Below, one piece after another: positions 19,791-31,132 of a stretch of 64,000 nt of DNA. Origin of the DNA: Phoma sp. XZ068 (taxonomy: Eukaryota; Ascomycota; Dothideomycetes; Pleosporales; Didymellaceae); NCBI GenBank assembly GCA_004835665.1, contig RBKR01000024.1, positions 620,001 to 684,000 of the forward strand. The letters are read 5' to 3'. The notes below the pieces were generated by a model, which had not been told where the DNA came from, ran no database searches, and saw only the letters and a program-made list of their open reading frames with translations. The position numbers and the translations under genes were made by a program. Position 1 is the first letter of the stretch. Every line of letters starts with the position of its first letter.

Positions 19791-19930
19791 CCCAACAAGC
19801 TCCCTTACGCGTCAGCGCGGGGGGCTAGGCGGACGTTAGAGGTACTCCCAGAGTGGCCGCGGCGAGGGGGATTAGTTGCTGGGATTTTTGGAGCCTCTGT
19901 GAAGGAGACCCAAAAATCAAAAGATTGGTG

Positions 19931-22449
19931 TTCGGTGACTGAGCATGTGGAGAGCACCCTCAGGCTTGGTAGGCTGCAGCATGAGGTTGACACACTGTCA
20001 CCCCTTCGCCGTAGAATTGATGCTCGCTATCTGGCCGCTAGCCGCAGGTATAACTAGAATTATAAATCTACAATTGGCAAAGAACAACTTGCAGTGGCTC
20101 TGAAAATCCTCGTAAGACTACCATAGCCGTCGGCACGTTGCCACGAGGCGAACACAGCGCCGCACGATGACGAATGTGCTGCAGTCGCAACATAAAGGCC
20201 CCATGCAGATTGTAACGAACTATTTCGTCATCTCTAGAGATGGCTGACGAAAGACTACGACAACAATACATGACGGGATAGCCAGCTGATGCTGTTCATC
20301 GCACAGAGATGCCCGCTCTGAATGCTAGTCTTGCCCAAGCTCAGGACTTCAAGTCTGTCACATATCCACGTAATCATGTAACCACGTAATCACGTAACTG
20401 GATTACCTGCTGAGCGAATAGCCCGCTGTTGCATGTTTTGTGCTCAGGTCTTGGTCATCACCGTAGGACTACTTGCCGCAATTTGCAACGCCAGTACCCG
20501 CACGTTTCACACCAGCTAATTCTAAGCCGCACATGACGGCTACATTTTGTCGAAGTGAGCGCACCTCGCGGATAACATATGCGTGTTGGTTCCGAGAAAG
20601 TGAGTGTCTGTGGATTCAAGCTCTGGCCCAGTTTCTGAGCGGAGGGACGACGCTGCTATAAACTTTGGCTTGTAGGATGACTGCTAAGTTGCTACTGTAC
20701 GAATTGTTCGGATGAACGTCTCACTTCGACTGGCAAAGGTAAACATAGGATCCTGATACAGAAATACCCTTCAGCCTGACAGTGGGCTGTGCAGCCACAA
20801 CGGACGAGCCATAGCTCTTGCACAAGGCGTTGCCCGGAGCCGTCGGCTATCCCACTACGCCCTAGGGAAAGCTCCGACCGTTGTGGCATTCAACTGTTCG
20901 CAAGTGGTTCCCTATTCTTCATTCTTGAAGCATTGCTGACGTAACGGAGAAAGTACCTGGTGGGTGTGAGTCGACGTGCTGCAGGGGTACGTCTGCGATA
21001 ACGAGCCTCTCAGCGTACACATTGAGGAAGACCACACAACAGAGTCAGAACGTTGAAGTATTTGGATGAGCAAAAAAGTAAGCATAAAATTAGAACACGA
21101 AACCAAAAGCGGATGCTAGTACTCGTTGTGCAGCATGGACACAGGAAGTAGCGTAAGCCGACCAGGAGGTCCAAAATGGCCTCTGGTGGTGTTAAACCAC
21201 AAGGGTTGAAGAAGTCAAGGGGGAGGGCCTACAATCGCTTCAGCTGACAAATGTGTCTAACAAGCCTCTGTCTGCAAGAGGGTGCTTTACGTAGGAACCA
21301 CGCCTTACCAAAGTCACGTTCTACAATGCTGTAATTACCACAGCCGATAGCGGCGGATAGTTTAGGAGTTTATCAGTGCCTTGACGATATGTACAGCTCC
21401 TCCTTGTCCTAGGAGACAATGACTGTATCTACGTGCTCATGAAGAACTACCTAATCCGGACAGAAAAAGTAGGCGCACGCCCAGTGGTATGCACATGTCC
21501 TAGATGTATTAGTGTGCATAATGCGGGTTGTAACGTCAGGGGTGACCTACAGCTGCCGTGAGAGGCTGTCAGTGTCTGAGTGAAGGCCTGATACACGCAA
21601 ACTCTTCCACGCTTACTGTATCTTTCCCATTGGCGAAGCTCTGAGAGCGCCCGCCATAGAGAGACCAATAAGAAGTGAGCGCTCCGTTTGTTCTTGAAAT
21701 CATGGGTCTTCGACTCTGTCACCAACGACAACAATGCTTACGTCGCCATAGCAGATACCCACAAGCAGGCGAACATCTTGCCCTTCAGAGGATGACTATG
21801 GACAGGCATCTTGCGTGGATTATGTTTTCTAAGATTAGCCTAAGGCACGCTACGTTCCCGCTTCCCCGCCCGCCTGCTGTGCTCACGACACCAGCTTGAC
21901 TTGCCTTCCTGCTGTGGGGCTAGGCTTTGATAGACCAGCCTCCCAAACTTTATGTTTCCTAAAACCAGAAATCCACCGTTGTTTATAGATAAAGATGCGC
22001 TATCCTGTAATATCTTTCTTGGCGTTCTTTGTCTGCATGTACAGTTGGGTATTTTGGGATCAACGCCAGGATCAACGCTACCCAGAGCATTTGTGCCCGC
22101 TAACATGTAAGGGGCTCCCGTTAGCTGTGTATTCGCCTGCAGAGCGTTCTGAGACCATCAGTAATAGCAGATACGTTAGAAGACAACAACGACGAATGAT
22201 GACAGGTGTGAGTCGGAGAGTAGTCTAGAAAGCGATCAATCTCAGAAAATAACATACACAGCTGGCGATACGTCAACCCTCCAATTTCCGCATTCAACGA
22301 AGTCTAAACCTACATTGCTTTGCGATACAACGGCGTAGTTTGGACTCTATGGATATCAGTCTACATCCTCGAAACTAATGCGCTGTTCAGGGTCAATGAC
22401 GAGCAAACTTCATGCTATCAGTTCCTGTGCTCAAGGCTGCCCATCGCTC
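19931..22449. other. Gene-poor interval upstream of the LINE
   Basis: Short frames only. At about 20368-20405 there is a small cluster of CACGTAAT/CATGTAAC-like units. A 77-codon frame at 21995-22228 (plus) begins with a hydrophobic segment (MRYPVISFLAFFVCMYSW) that could be a signal anchor, but there is no further support for a gene. Confidence 0.35.
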
Positions 22450-23425
22450 AATCAATAAGTCATCCGCGTAGTAAGACCTCTCTTTCCGTGCTGACGACGT
22501 CTGGCATCTGATGATCGCTCATTGCGACTCTGCGCTTTGTCGTAGCCGACACATCTCCGAACAGGGCATTGTCCACAGAAAGCTTATGCATCAACATGCT
22601 CAGATTCCAAACATCCATCTTCTAGTTGCAGAAGGAGTCTCCAGCACTGCTCACTAGCATTTCTGGGAATAAGTAGTCTTCCGTTCCCTACGTCGTTGTA
22701 TGATGATGACTCGGTGCGTGGACCAAGCACGCATAGTCTAACATGTCAACTTCACTGTGCACACCAAGGAGAATGTTTTCTGGGTTGGTTTCGCCGTGCG
22801 TGATACGCATTTTGTAAGGGTGCCCTGAAGTTGCAGTCGTCTGGGCCAAAAGCTGAGCAGCTCTCCGTTCATGAAGTCGTCGCTCCGTCCTCAAACACTT
22901 GTACAGCTCTCCGCCTCCGACGCGTTCTAGAATTAAAGAATTATGACACTCATCGTCGGACCACCGGAACAGCTGTAGTGCACTCGTATGCGCGAGGCGA
23001 GAACGGATCTTCACCTCACGTTTGACTTGCTCCTGGGTCTGGTCATCCGTCAGTCAGGTCTTGTCATCCGTCAGTCAGGTCTTGTCATCCGTCAGTCAGG
23101 TCTTGTCATCCGTCAGTTCGGGTTTGTGGCGAACCTTCAGTATGCGGGTGAAGCCAGAGGAGCGCTCCTTTACAAGGTAGGTGCGGTCGAGCCTTGCTCT
23201 GCCCAAAGGCTTGCCGATCTTCGACGCGCCCAAGTTCCCGCGCCTCAACGCGGAGGGGCAAGGATAGACGGGGGGTTTAACAAGGGAGCTGGAGGATTCG
23301 AGATCACGTGAAGAGCCATCTGTAGGGCGCGGTTGTTGAGCACTCGAAGAACTACCACCCGCATCGTCGCGCTTGCCGACAAACTCCATGTGCCCGAGGG
23401 TGGGCTCACGAACAGCAAGTCGCAC
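22450..23425 (-). pseudogene. Aurora-type Ser/Thr kinase pseudogene
   Basis: Minus-strand frames give successive kinase blocks in Aurora order. The N-lobe is LGASKIGKPLGRARL..TYLVKERSSGF..ILKV. After a tandem-repeat insertion come QEQVKREVKIRSRLAHT, GGGELYKCLRTERR and RRAAQLLAQT. The catalytic-loop region reads ITHGETNPENILLG, then LDYACLVHAPS, then GTEDYLFPEML and KMDVWNLSMLMHKLSVDNALFGDVSATTKRR. The glycine loop is damaged. The HRD Asp is lost (HGETNPEN in place of HRDxKPEN) and DFG reads DYA. Stops occur before GTEDY and KMDVW and again near 22450. The family resemblance (KENILxGIHGE..DFGWSVHAP in true Aurora kinases) is clear by recall. It cannot encode an active kinase. A functional paralogue elsewhere is expected. 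Confidence 0.75.
23041..23119. repeat. 21-bp tandem repeat, about 3.8 copies, inside the kinase pseudogene
   Basis: The unit ggtcttgtcatccgtcagtca is repeated head to tail, with a partial first copy. On the minus strand it reads LTDDKT-stop, so every added copy brings an in-frame TGA into the segment just after the ATP-binding Lys. Confidence 0.9.
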
Positions 23426-23606
23426 TCGGCCATGACGTCTGTGCCGGGATGGACAGAAGCTCGGGTTGATCTGAGCAGATGGAACCTATTTAGCACCACT
23501 GCGTGAGAATGACAGCATCTGCACAGGTCCTCTGCTCTTGAGAAGCCTGGGGCCATGATTAGGTCACCTACAGTCTAATTCTGCCGTCACGCTTGTTAGC
23601 AGATGT

Positions 23607-23945
23607 GTGACAGCATTTCATGGGACTGCAGGAATATGCTCCGCAGTATTTGTCATGCTTGAGTCTTGTCATGCTCAATTGCTGTTGTTGCATAATGTGA
23701 TACAGACTTCCTACAGCTCCCCACACTTGTGTTGTGTTGCGGTCTTTACGCAAGGGCAGCCTTCTAGAATGCTTTCGACAGCAGCAAAAGATACTGTATT
23801 GCCCTGCCATTCCATGGCTATAGCACGAGAATGTGACAGTCTACTTGATAACGTTATCCACTTGATGACTGTTTTCGCTAACGTCATCGAACCGCAAGAG
23901 AGGACGTCTGTTGCGGAGATAAGGGAGAGCGTTGAAAATCTCTAG
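23607..23945 (+). pseudogene. Possible C-terminal fragment of a second protein kinase
   Basis: The end of this frame (ARECDSLLDNVIHLMTVF, then NVIEPQERTSVAEIRESVENL-stop) looks like the last kinase subdomain, where a hydrophobic helix is followed by P-x-x-R and an E-I-R helix. The upstream part of the frame has no kinase motif. The match is short, so this may be chance. Confidence 0.25.
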
Positions 23946-26900
23946 GTAGAATGGTTCAGTAACAAGCCGTGCGGCTGTGCAGCCGTGATTAATCCACCCA
24001 GCCGCCTGTAATATGCGTCGTGTCTATTTGAGCGAGACGACCCAGGCGAGGGCTGTGAGCTTAGCTAGAGCTTCTAGTAGTAATGTGTTTGGGAGCTGTG
24101 CGGCGTAACAAGAGCAACGAGGCTGGGCGCTGCATCTGCCTGGCTTTTGGTGTTGTTCTTGGAGGCTGCCATTCATATCTACTGCGTGTAAGTTGCCGTG
24201 ATAGTAGGCGTAGTGTGCCACGTTCCGTTGTGCGCAGTGCACACCATATAGCACCACCCTAACAAAGAAGAATACAGTATAGTCCTACATGATCCCCTCT
24301 TCTCAGCTAAGCCAATGTCAATTCAAGGCTGGTTTAAGCCGACCCCTCGACGCGTCTCTACCCAATACTAACACCCAAGGATGTGTGTGGATAGCACTGG
24401 CAATCGAATGACTTCGACCTTTTCGGGCAAGCCACGTGGCTGCACCCAGATTCGTTAATATTAATAGAAGCTCCCTTGGCAGCGCTTTGTTCCCACTCCG
24501 AACATTGGTTAGTAATACTGCCCAGTGTCCGAACATGTCACCAAGGACCGAGCCCCTTCAATTACAGAAATGTTCTGACACGTGCCAGACCATGCCCGGC
24601 ATGGAACCAGTGGCCTTCGACACCCCATCGCTTTTTCTCTTCTATGTATTTTAGTTTACTCGCTAATCTTAGTGTTCTGCCGTTCAAGCCATTCCATCCC
24701 TCCCTCCGCGAGCTGTGCTTGGATCGATGAAACGAGTGCTGATCTCTGCGTCGTCGCCTTGAAACAGTACGGAAGGTCCATCTGCTCCAATCACTTCAAT
24801 AGGAGGGGGAGGGGGGAGGAGAAACAGCTTATACGATGTGTCGTATGTAATGCCATCTAAATCGCAAACATGACTTCGATTGGTAGAATCCTTTGTTAGC
24901 ATGACAGAACAGTCAGCCAAACGTAGCCCGCATGTGACAGTCAATGAATGCAGCCATGAGGCTTGCCAAAACCTCGGCATCGCTTGTGCTGCGCCCTGGC
25001 CCTACATCCCTACGACATATCCTTAGTTGATGTCTGCGATCTTCCACGATCTTCCACGATCGTCTGCAATCAACACTATCATAGCCTATGCGAAGGGGGT
25101 CGTTGCTGTACCCGAACGCTAGGCCAGTCCATGGCGTAGTTCAGGCGGAGAGGCTTTGATAACGAGCTGCGTTGGATGCGATGTAGGGGGTTCTTCCCAG
25201 CTGCAGCGTCGCCAGTGCGACCGTTGGTGGACTTTCCCACTCGAACGTTAGACAAGGGAAAGACTTCCCTCTGCTGACGTGCTGTCATGGTCCACGTGGG
25301 CGCGTTCTTCTACGACGGCGGATTGCCCGTCCGGGTTCTCCAGAAGATTGTCCAGGCCACTGCGTTGCTCTTCCGGAGAGACTTTCTGCCCACTAGGCTG
25401 GGAAGTTGGCGGGCATACGTCGAGCGGCGGCCGCTTACTTGAGATGGCGACTCTCCACTGCCACGGCAGGCTGCTAGACACCACCCCAACTGGTAGACAC
25501 CACCCCAACTGGTAGACGCGCCACCTTGCGGTCCTTCTGCGGGCAAGTGAGGCTTCTTGCATGCTCAGATCTCACTGCGTGAGCCAGAGTACCTTCGCAG
25601 TCATGGACTGTTGCTGGCGTGCTGCGATCCCCAGGCTGTTCGTGGCGGTCATTGCTCGCAGCCATAGATGAATAATGTGCCCCCTTCACACGCACAACCT
25701 GACCTATTCTATGCACCGGCTTCCTCTTGCGCGCTGCTGCCCATAGCTACTAGCAGATGGCTTGAGTAAGATGAAGTTGTAATTCCCCCACCCCAGCGAT
25801 CGACTGACATTGCAGCGGGAGAACGCTAGCCTCGGTCGGTCACATCGTAACTTATGTCATCTCATGACATGACATGTCATCGCCCATCTCCGACGCAGTC
25901 GCCTGGAACGAGAGCGGTCTGTGGATGCGCGATCCTGCGCGAGACCTATTGGTGGCACGTTGACAAGGGCTTGTTTGTGCCCACCTATTGCTTGCAAGAA
26001 GGAACGGCGCAGGTGTAATATCATTGCTGGGGGCAATGGACAGGCACTGCCGCTAAGAGACGCAACAGTCCAGGGATGGCGAGGCTGCTGCAACCCCTTC
26101 ATGCCACCCTCGCCTTACGGTACATCCTCCTGCGCCCCGCGGAGCCTGTGGTGCACCGTCACGACAATGGGACTGACACTCCGGCGGAGAGCATCGAGCA
26201 CGACACGCCACAACCTTACAGTCAGTTCGCTTCCACCTCCAGCCGCTGTTGATCTAGTCGTGGCTCTGTGCTCCATCTAGTGTGTGGTGAACTGCTGCCT
26301 CGCACATCTTGCCGATCCTGGTTGGAAGACGACGGCAGCAGTGTTAGGGTTGTGGTTGTGTAGCCGTGTTGGAGGAAAGGCGGTTTGTCATCTGTCCACA
26401 ACAGCTCTGTAAAGTGGCATAGAGATCCGACGACTGGAGTTCAAAGCAACCCTCTGTACGCCCACGAGGTGGCCAACACGGAGTAACAAAGTCCTGGCCC
26501 CCTTTCTTCGTCAGAAACCTTTCTTTGCCCTTCTTTGTCGCCGACTCACTTCCCCAGTGTCCTCCTTCTTGCGCAGACCTGTGCAGCACCTGTCATCGCC
26601 CCCCATTACCTTCTTCATTTTGTTTGGCGCAGCTCGTACGGCCGGACAGGAAACAGGCACTACTCCACCTCGTAGCCCAGCCAATCGTGCTAATTTCCCT
26701 GTTCGCAAGACAATTACTAAAAGTGCGTTGAGTGACTCCTCGCTTGGCAACGGCACTCAGCCGACTGCCCCGACATGCAGTCCAGAGGAGTGCTAAATCG
26801 ATGCCAAATCTACATCAGCCAGACAGTTCAAACGCACGCGCCTCTGAACCTGATGGCCCATCATGCGCACGACTCCCTAGACTGGCCGTCAATCTGCGGA

Positions 26901-29625
26901 ACACGCCCATGATCGGATCCTCTGAGGCATACAGCCGTGGGTAGGTGTTCCCACACTAACGAGTCACGACATCCTCGTCATACGTCGGAGGATGGGTGGC
27001 GTGCTGAGAGAGTCTGTTTGTTTGCCGTTTGTTCGTCTGATTCTCACTGGATTCCAGCCACGTTCTGCGCAGATATGCAAAAGGTTGCCGGTCAGCCGAC
27101 GCTTTGCCGAAAACATGTCGACATCGCCTTACTTCACCACACCAGTGGTATGGCCAGCTGTCCCCTCGCCTTTGCGTGTTTTGGCTTCTATCTACGACTA
27201 TGTACATTTTGTCTCTAGAGGTGGCGTGTTTGCCGGTGTTTGTGTTCCTTGAATCGATGTTCCCGTGTGTATGCCGTACTCGAAGTCTTGTACGTGTAAC
27301 GATGTTTCAAGGCTCATAGAGGCGTGTTGCCTCGTGTGTCGCGTCCGGTGTACCTACAGTCTCCCCCTAGTGTTTGGCTTTGTCTGATCGTACCTGTCCT
27401 CGTGCCCTCAGGGCTTGAGTTAGGTTCCGTTGTTCTTGTTCCTCTGTGTTTGTTGCCTACCACTAAGTTCCTACATAGTCACGGTGCGTGGTGTGACCTG
27501 CCACCGGGCGCAGCGGCGGCAGCATTTTGCCGTGACGTAGGCCCGTGAGAGCGATGTTCCCCGCGTGCCCTGATGGTAGCATGCCGGGGTGTCTGTGAAG
27601 GCATTCGCGTGAGAGACGGTGCTGTTCAGCCCGAGGGCTCGTCGATGCGGGACGTTGCAAACATTGTCGGTACGTGACGGGCTGACCAGCGAGCCTATCA
27701 GTGGCTGTTGTGTGTTGTGACTGTTGTGCTCAAGTGGTGTCTGGGCTCCGTCGTCGCGTCCCGCGTTGCTGCGTCGTGGCTAGATGGCTGCCGCTGCATT
27801 TAGTGGCCGTGTCATGTTATGTAGCTTGTTCGCAGGTTTTGTCTGTCTGTGCCTGCCAGGGCCGCAATGGCGGCTCTACAGGTAGCAGACCAATACGAAG
27901 GAACGTGCGATGGCCTGTAGAGACTGTTGTAGCTTCTGTCAGATGTGTTTGCACGCCTTTGTGATGGAAGTTCAAAGAATTGAGTTCTTGCTGTGTTGTC
28001 GTGTTGTTTGGTGTGCTGAGCTAGGGCCGCGTCTGAGGTTTGATCTGTGTTTTTGCATCACGTGCAGAGCAGTGAGTGCTAATCACCTGCTCTGCTCTGT
28101 TCTGCTCTTGGTCCTCGTGGCTACAGCGCTGCGAAGATGTGCGCAAGAGCGAGCCGGGACGCAGCGTCAAGCCGGGGCACACACTCTCGAAGGAGGACGT
28201 TGAAATTACCACAGGAAGACACTTGGCAAAAGTGGGCCCCTGTCGCCAGCGAGCGGCCTCGATCTTTTGGCGCGACCGTTTCCCTCCGCTGACATCCTGA
28301 GCCCTTGCAAAGCTGCGGGTTTTTGCGCCGCTTCCCCGTGCGCGCTAACGCTGTTTGTCTGTTCGCAAGCATTACTGCATGCGGGCGTCCCAGGACCCCA
28401 GTCGAATCTTATCGTGGCTGCGCCCGAAACGGCGGTCGATAAATTGACCCGGACTGCCGGTTTCCAACGCTCAGGCCCTTCGCAAGAAAGTACCGCTCTG
28501 CGCGAGTCAGACTACCTTCAGTGCCAGCGGCAGCGGGTAATTGCGCTGCTTTCCCGCGACATGCATGAACGTTGTCTGTGTGCAGCTCGTCGTCTGCAGT
28601 CTTCTCGATTTCTCCTTTCTCGACCCTTGTGACATTTCACGTAAGCAATTGCGTAAGCAAGAGACGGCACGAGTTTCAGATCGAATGTGCACATGTATCG
28701 ATGTGTGTATTTTCATTGATGTACGTAAGTTAATTGATATGTGTATGCTCATGTGTGTCGTCTAAGCTCGCCCGTAACCAGTCCAACGTGTTGCTGAAGC
28801 CTGCAGAGCAGTCACGTTGTGACTCTAATCCCCCATGGTCCGCTGCGATTCACGCTCACTCCTTACGCTCCCCCAGACAAGCCTGCAAGAACGAGCTTAT
28901 CTGCGCCTCGCTGCCACGTTCGTTTGTCCGTGGAGCGCAAGGTGTACAGCGAAGCAAGCAGTCGTGTGAGAGGACATGCCTGTGCGAAACGTTGCGTGAT
29001 CTTGCGAACGTGCAATTGGTGTTAGCTGACGCGCGCTAGGTTCAGTTTCCGTCTCTGACGATGGGTAACACCGACAGGCTCTGCGGGAGCACAAGTGCAG
29101 TGTCGGTCTTGCAAGTCCTTCTGGAGCTGTCGCAACAGAGAGAGGACCATTGCAAGGTGTGCTGAGGCTGTGAAAGCGATTCGATGTCATTGTACGCGCC
29201 GGGGGCCGCCGCAACGCTGACCCCAGCACCGACATTTGGTTAGTTACAACGGTTGCGGCTACAGCTTATGCCAGCATCTATGCACACTTCTTACGTCAGG
29301 ACTGGACCACGAAGACTGAACAGCATCTGGCATAGTGGTATCGACCTGGATCAGCTTTCATTTTCACCTGGCTGACACAGCGCCGGCATGCGTCGAGGGA
29401 CACTTCTGATGCAATAACAACGGCAACACTCGGGTCCAGCGTTCGGTCCCCTGAGCGGCTTTCCAAGTAACTCACTGCCACGGCCCTCGAATTGTGTCGC
29501 GTAAGGGTTTGTGCTGCAGCAATTATGTTGGCCTTCCTTGACAAGGGGATGAAGAGGTAAATCCCATGCCTTGTCGTTCTGGCTTTGTTTGTTACGCATT
29601 AGCTGCAACAGGCAAGAGCTAGGAG
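23946..29625. other. 5.7-kb stretch without a supported gene
   Basis: Both strands show only short frames without motifs, signal peptides or matching splice sites. A 19-bp unit (tagacaccaccccaactgg) is duplicated in tandem at 25475-25512. GGGGGAGG-type purine runs occur at about 24800. A TGACATG-rich inverted motif lies near 25862-25880. 27.0-28.1 kb is GT-rich on the plus strand. I could not tell whether this is old repeat DNA or simple intergenic sequence. Confidence 0.4.
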
Positions 29626-31132
29626 TTGAACAAAGAGGTGGTACTGGATGTCCGCTCTTGCACGCCTGGGTCTATGTTATGTTCAAGCGGTCTCCGACGG
29701 AGAGAAGGACAGATGGCTGTTGAGTCTCTCTCCAATTGTTACCAACCTCACACAAGTCCTCAACCTACCGACACAACCATGTGGGTCTTCTCTGCGTTTC
29801 TTGTATGTGGTTGCCCATTCTTCCGGACTACTTCTCACATCGTACAGGAGACTAGCGATGACAACTCTCTTAATGGTTACCTCCGCACCAAACTACGAGA
29901 GGACGAGGTACGGCTACAAGCACCACTTTATGGTCTGTGCTAAGTTTCCATAGTGTGTTTTGGAATGCAAGGTCTTCTTGTCAGCACTCACAGTGGCTGT
30001 TTCCGAACTCCTGGACACAATCTGCACCAAGTTCTGCCTCATAAGCTGAGCTTCGTTCAGCCCACAGACTTGTCCGCACCTCCTCTTGCAGGTTTGCAAG
30101 CATTCCAGGACCGACAACTTCACCAACCATGCCAAGCTGAAGAGGGGCAACCCTGCGCGGTACTTGATACCAATGATGGCCCATCGCCACGCCGGAGCTT
30201 GAACACCGAACCAATGGTGGCGGGTTTTGCTAGTGAGGATGATATGTTCGCCGCATTGACCACCCTAGAGGATCCAGATCCAGATCTCCACAACGCAGTC
30301 GAAGCGGCTGATGTCTTGGACACCACGGATACTGACGGTGACGAGGAGATGACAGGTCGAGTGGGAGCGGCTCCTTCAGATCTCACTGGTGCGAAGCTAC
30401 AAGCTGTTGATCCCCGAGATACGCGTGCAGCGAGCGTGTCGCACAACAGCGTAGCCGATACAGCGTCGCAAGCCCCATCTGATTTTGCGCAGTTCGCTCA
30501 CGATCTGCCGCTAAACAATGGACCATCAGCGTTTGTGCCGCATCAGTTGGGATACTGTAGAGTGCATGTCACCTTAGCAGCCATGTTCGGTAATAAGACT
30601 CAGCACCGTCTCACGCGGGACAGCATAGAGGGGATCATCAGACTCGGCGATTGCTTTCTGCGGGTGGATATCATGAGCTTTCTTGAGTCCTTCCGCCACG
30701 CATGGCCAGGTGGGCTCTGGAATCGTCAGCCATTGAGTAACCCAACACATTGCCAGACAGTGATCGAGAAGCTCTTCAATACTGTTCGCTGTGCGGACAT
30801 CCTAGAACGTGACTCTGCGATAGCTCCTGTGAGGCTGCGGATGGCAAGAATTATCCTTTACCACCACTACAAACAACTCTGCATTGACTTGCCAAGTAAC
30901 AAACACTTGCGAGGCCAGCTGTCCTGTGGTCGGAACAGAGCAAGTGTTGCAACCGATATGATCGTCAAAGCTATTTATCACTTTGCACACCAGAGCAGTC
31001 TGATCAGGACACTTTGAAACGATACCGCGGTCGCGTACAGAATCACAAGAAGGTCGGAAAGCGGTGGTGTATGCTGGCAAGCCATCTCGGATTGGGTATC
31101 TTGTTGGTCTGCCACCGCGACATTGAGCCCCA
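29626..31132 (+). pseudogene. Fungal gene of unknown function, frameshifted
   Basis: A 46-nt intron (29908-29953, GTACGG, branch-like GTGCTAAG, CATAG) is well formed and joins ..LRTKLREDE to CVLECKVFLSALTVAVSEL. The main exon then encodes an acidic central part (ALTTLEDPDPDLHNAVEAAD, DTTDTDGDEEM) and a helical C-terminal domain (IRLGDCFLRVDIMSFL, VRLRMARIILYHHYKQLC). That frame stops at 31015-31017 just after HQSSLIRTL. The next frame continues without a gap as DQDTLKRYRGRVQNHKKVGKRWW and MLASHLGLGILLVC, ending at TAG near 31132. I recall KVGKRWW followed by a glycine-rich LG-x-GIL segment at the end of a fungal family of unknown role, so a one-base loss near 31000 is likely. The junction near 30031-30091 is unresolved. 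Confidence 0.45.

Larger units (their letters stand above)
14135..19930 (-). mobile_element. Tad1/I-like non-LTR retrotransposon, both ORFs open
   Basis: A two-ORF LINE on the minus strand: ORF1 (gag-like with zinc knuckles) and ORF2 (endonuclease, reverse transcriptase, RNase H). ORF2 is followed by a short 3' UTR ending in a dinucleotide tail. The 5' boundary is uncertain; sequence upstream of the ORF1 ATG to about 19930 looks like a GC-rich leader. No target-site duplication could be fixed. Neither ORF is interrupted, in contrast to the other elements in this window. Confidence 0.85.

Noticed and set aside
21995..22228. Short frame with hydrophobic start as effector-like gene
   Set aside because: The hydrophobic stretch is the only support; the rest is low in structure and no promoter or intron was seen.
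23041..23119. Regular 21-bp repeats considered as CRISPR-like
   Set aside because: Units are directly adjacent without spacers, in a eukaryotic kinase relic; this is a tandem duplication.
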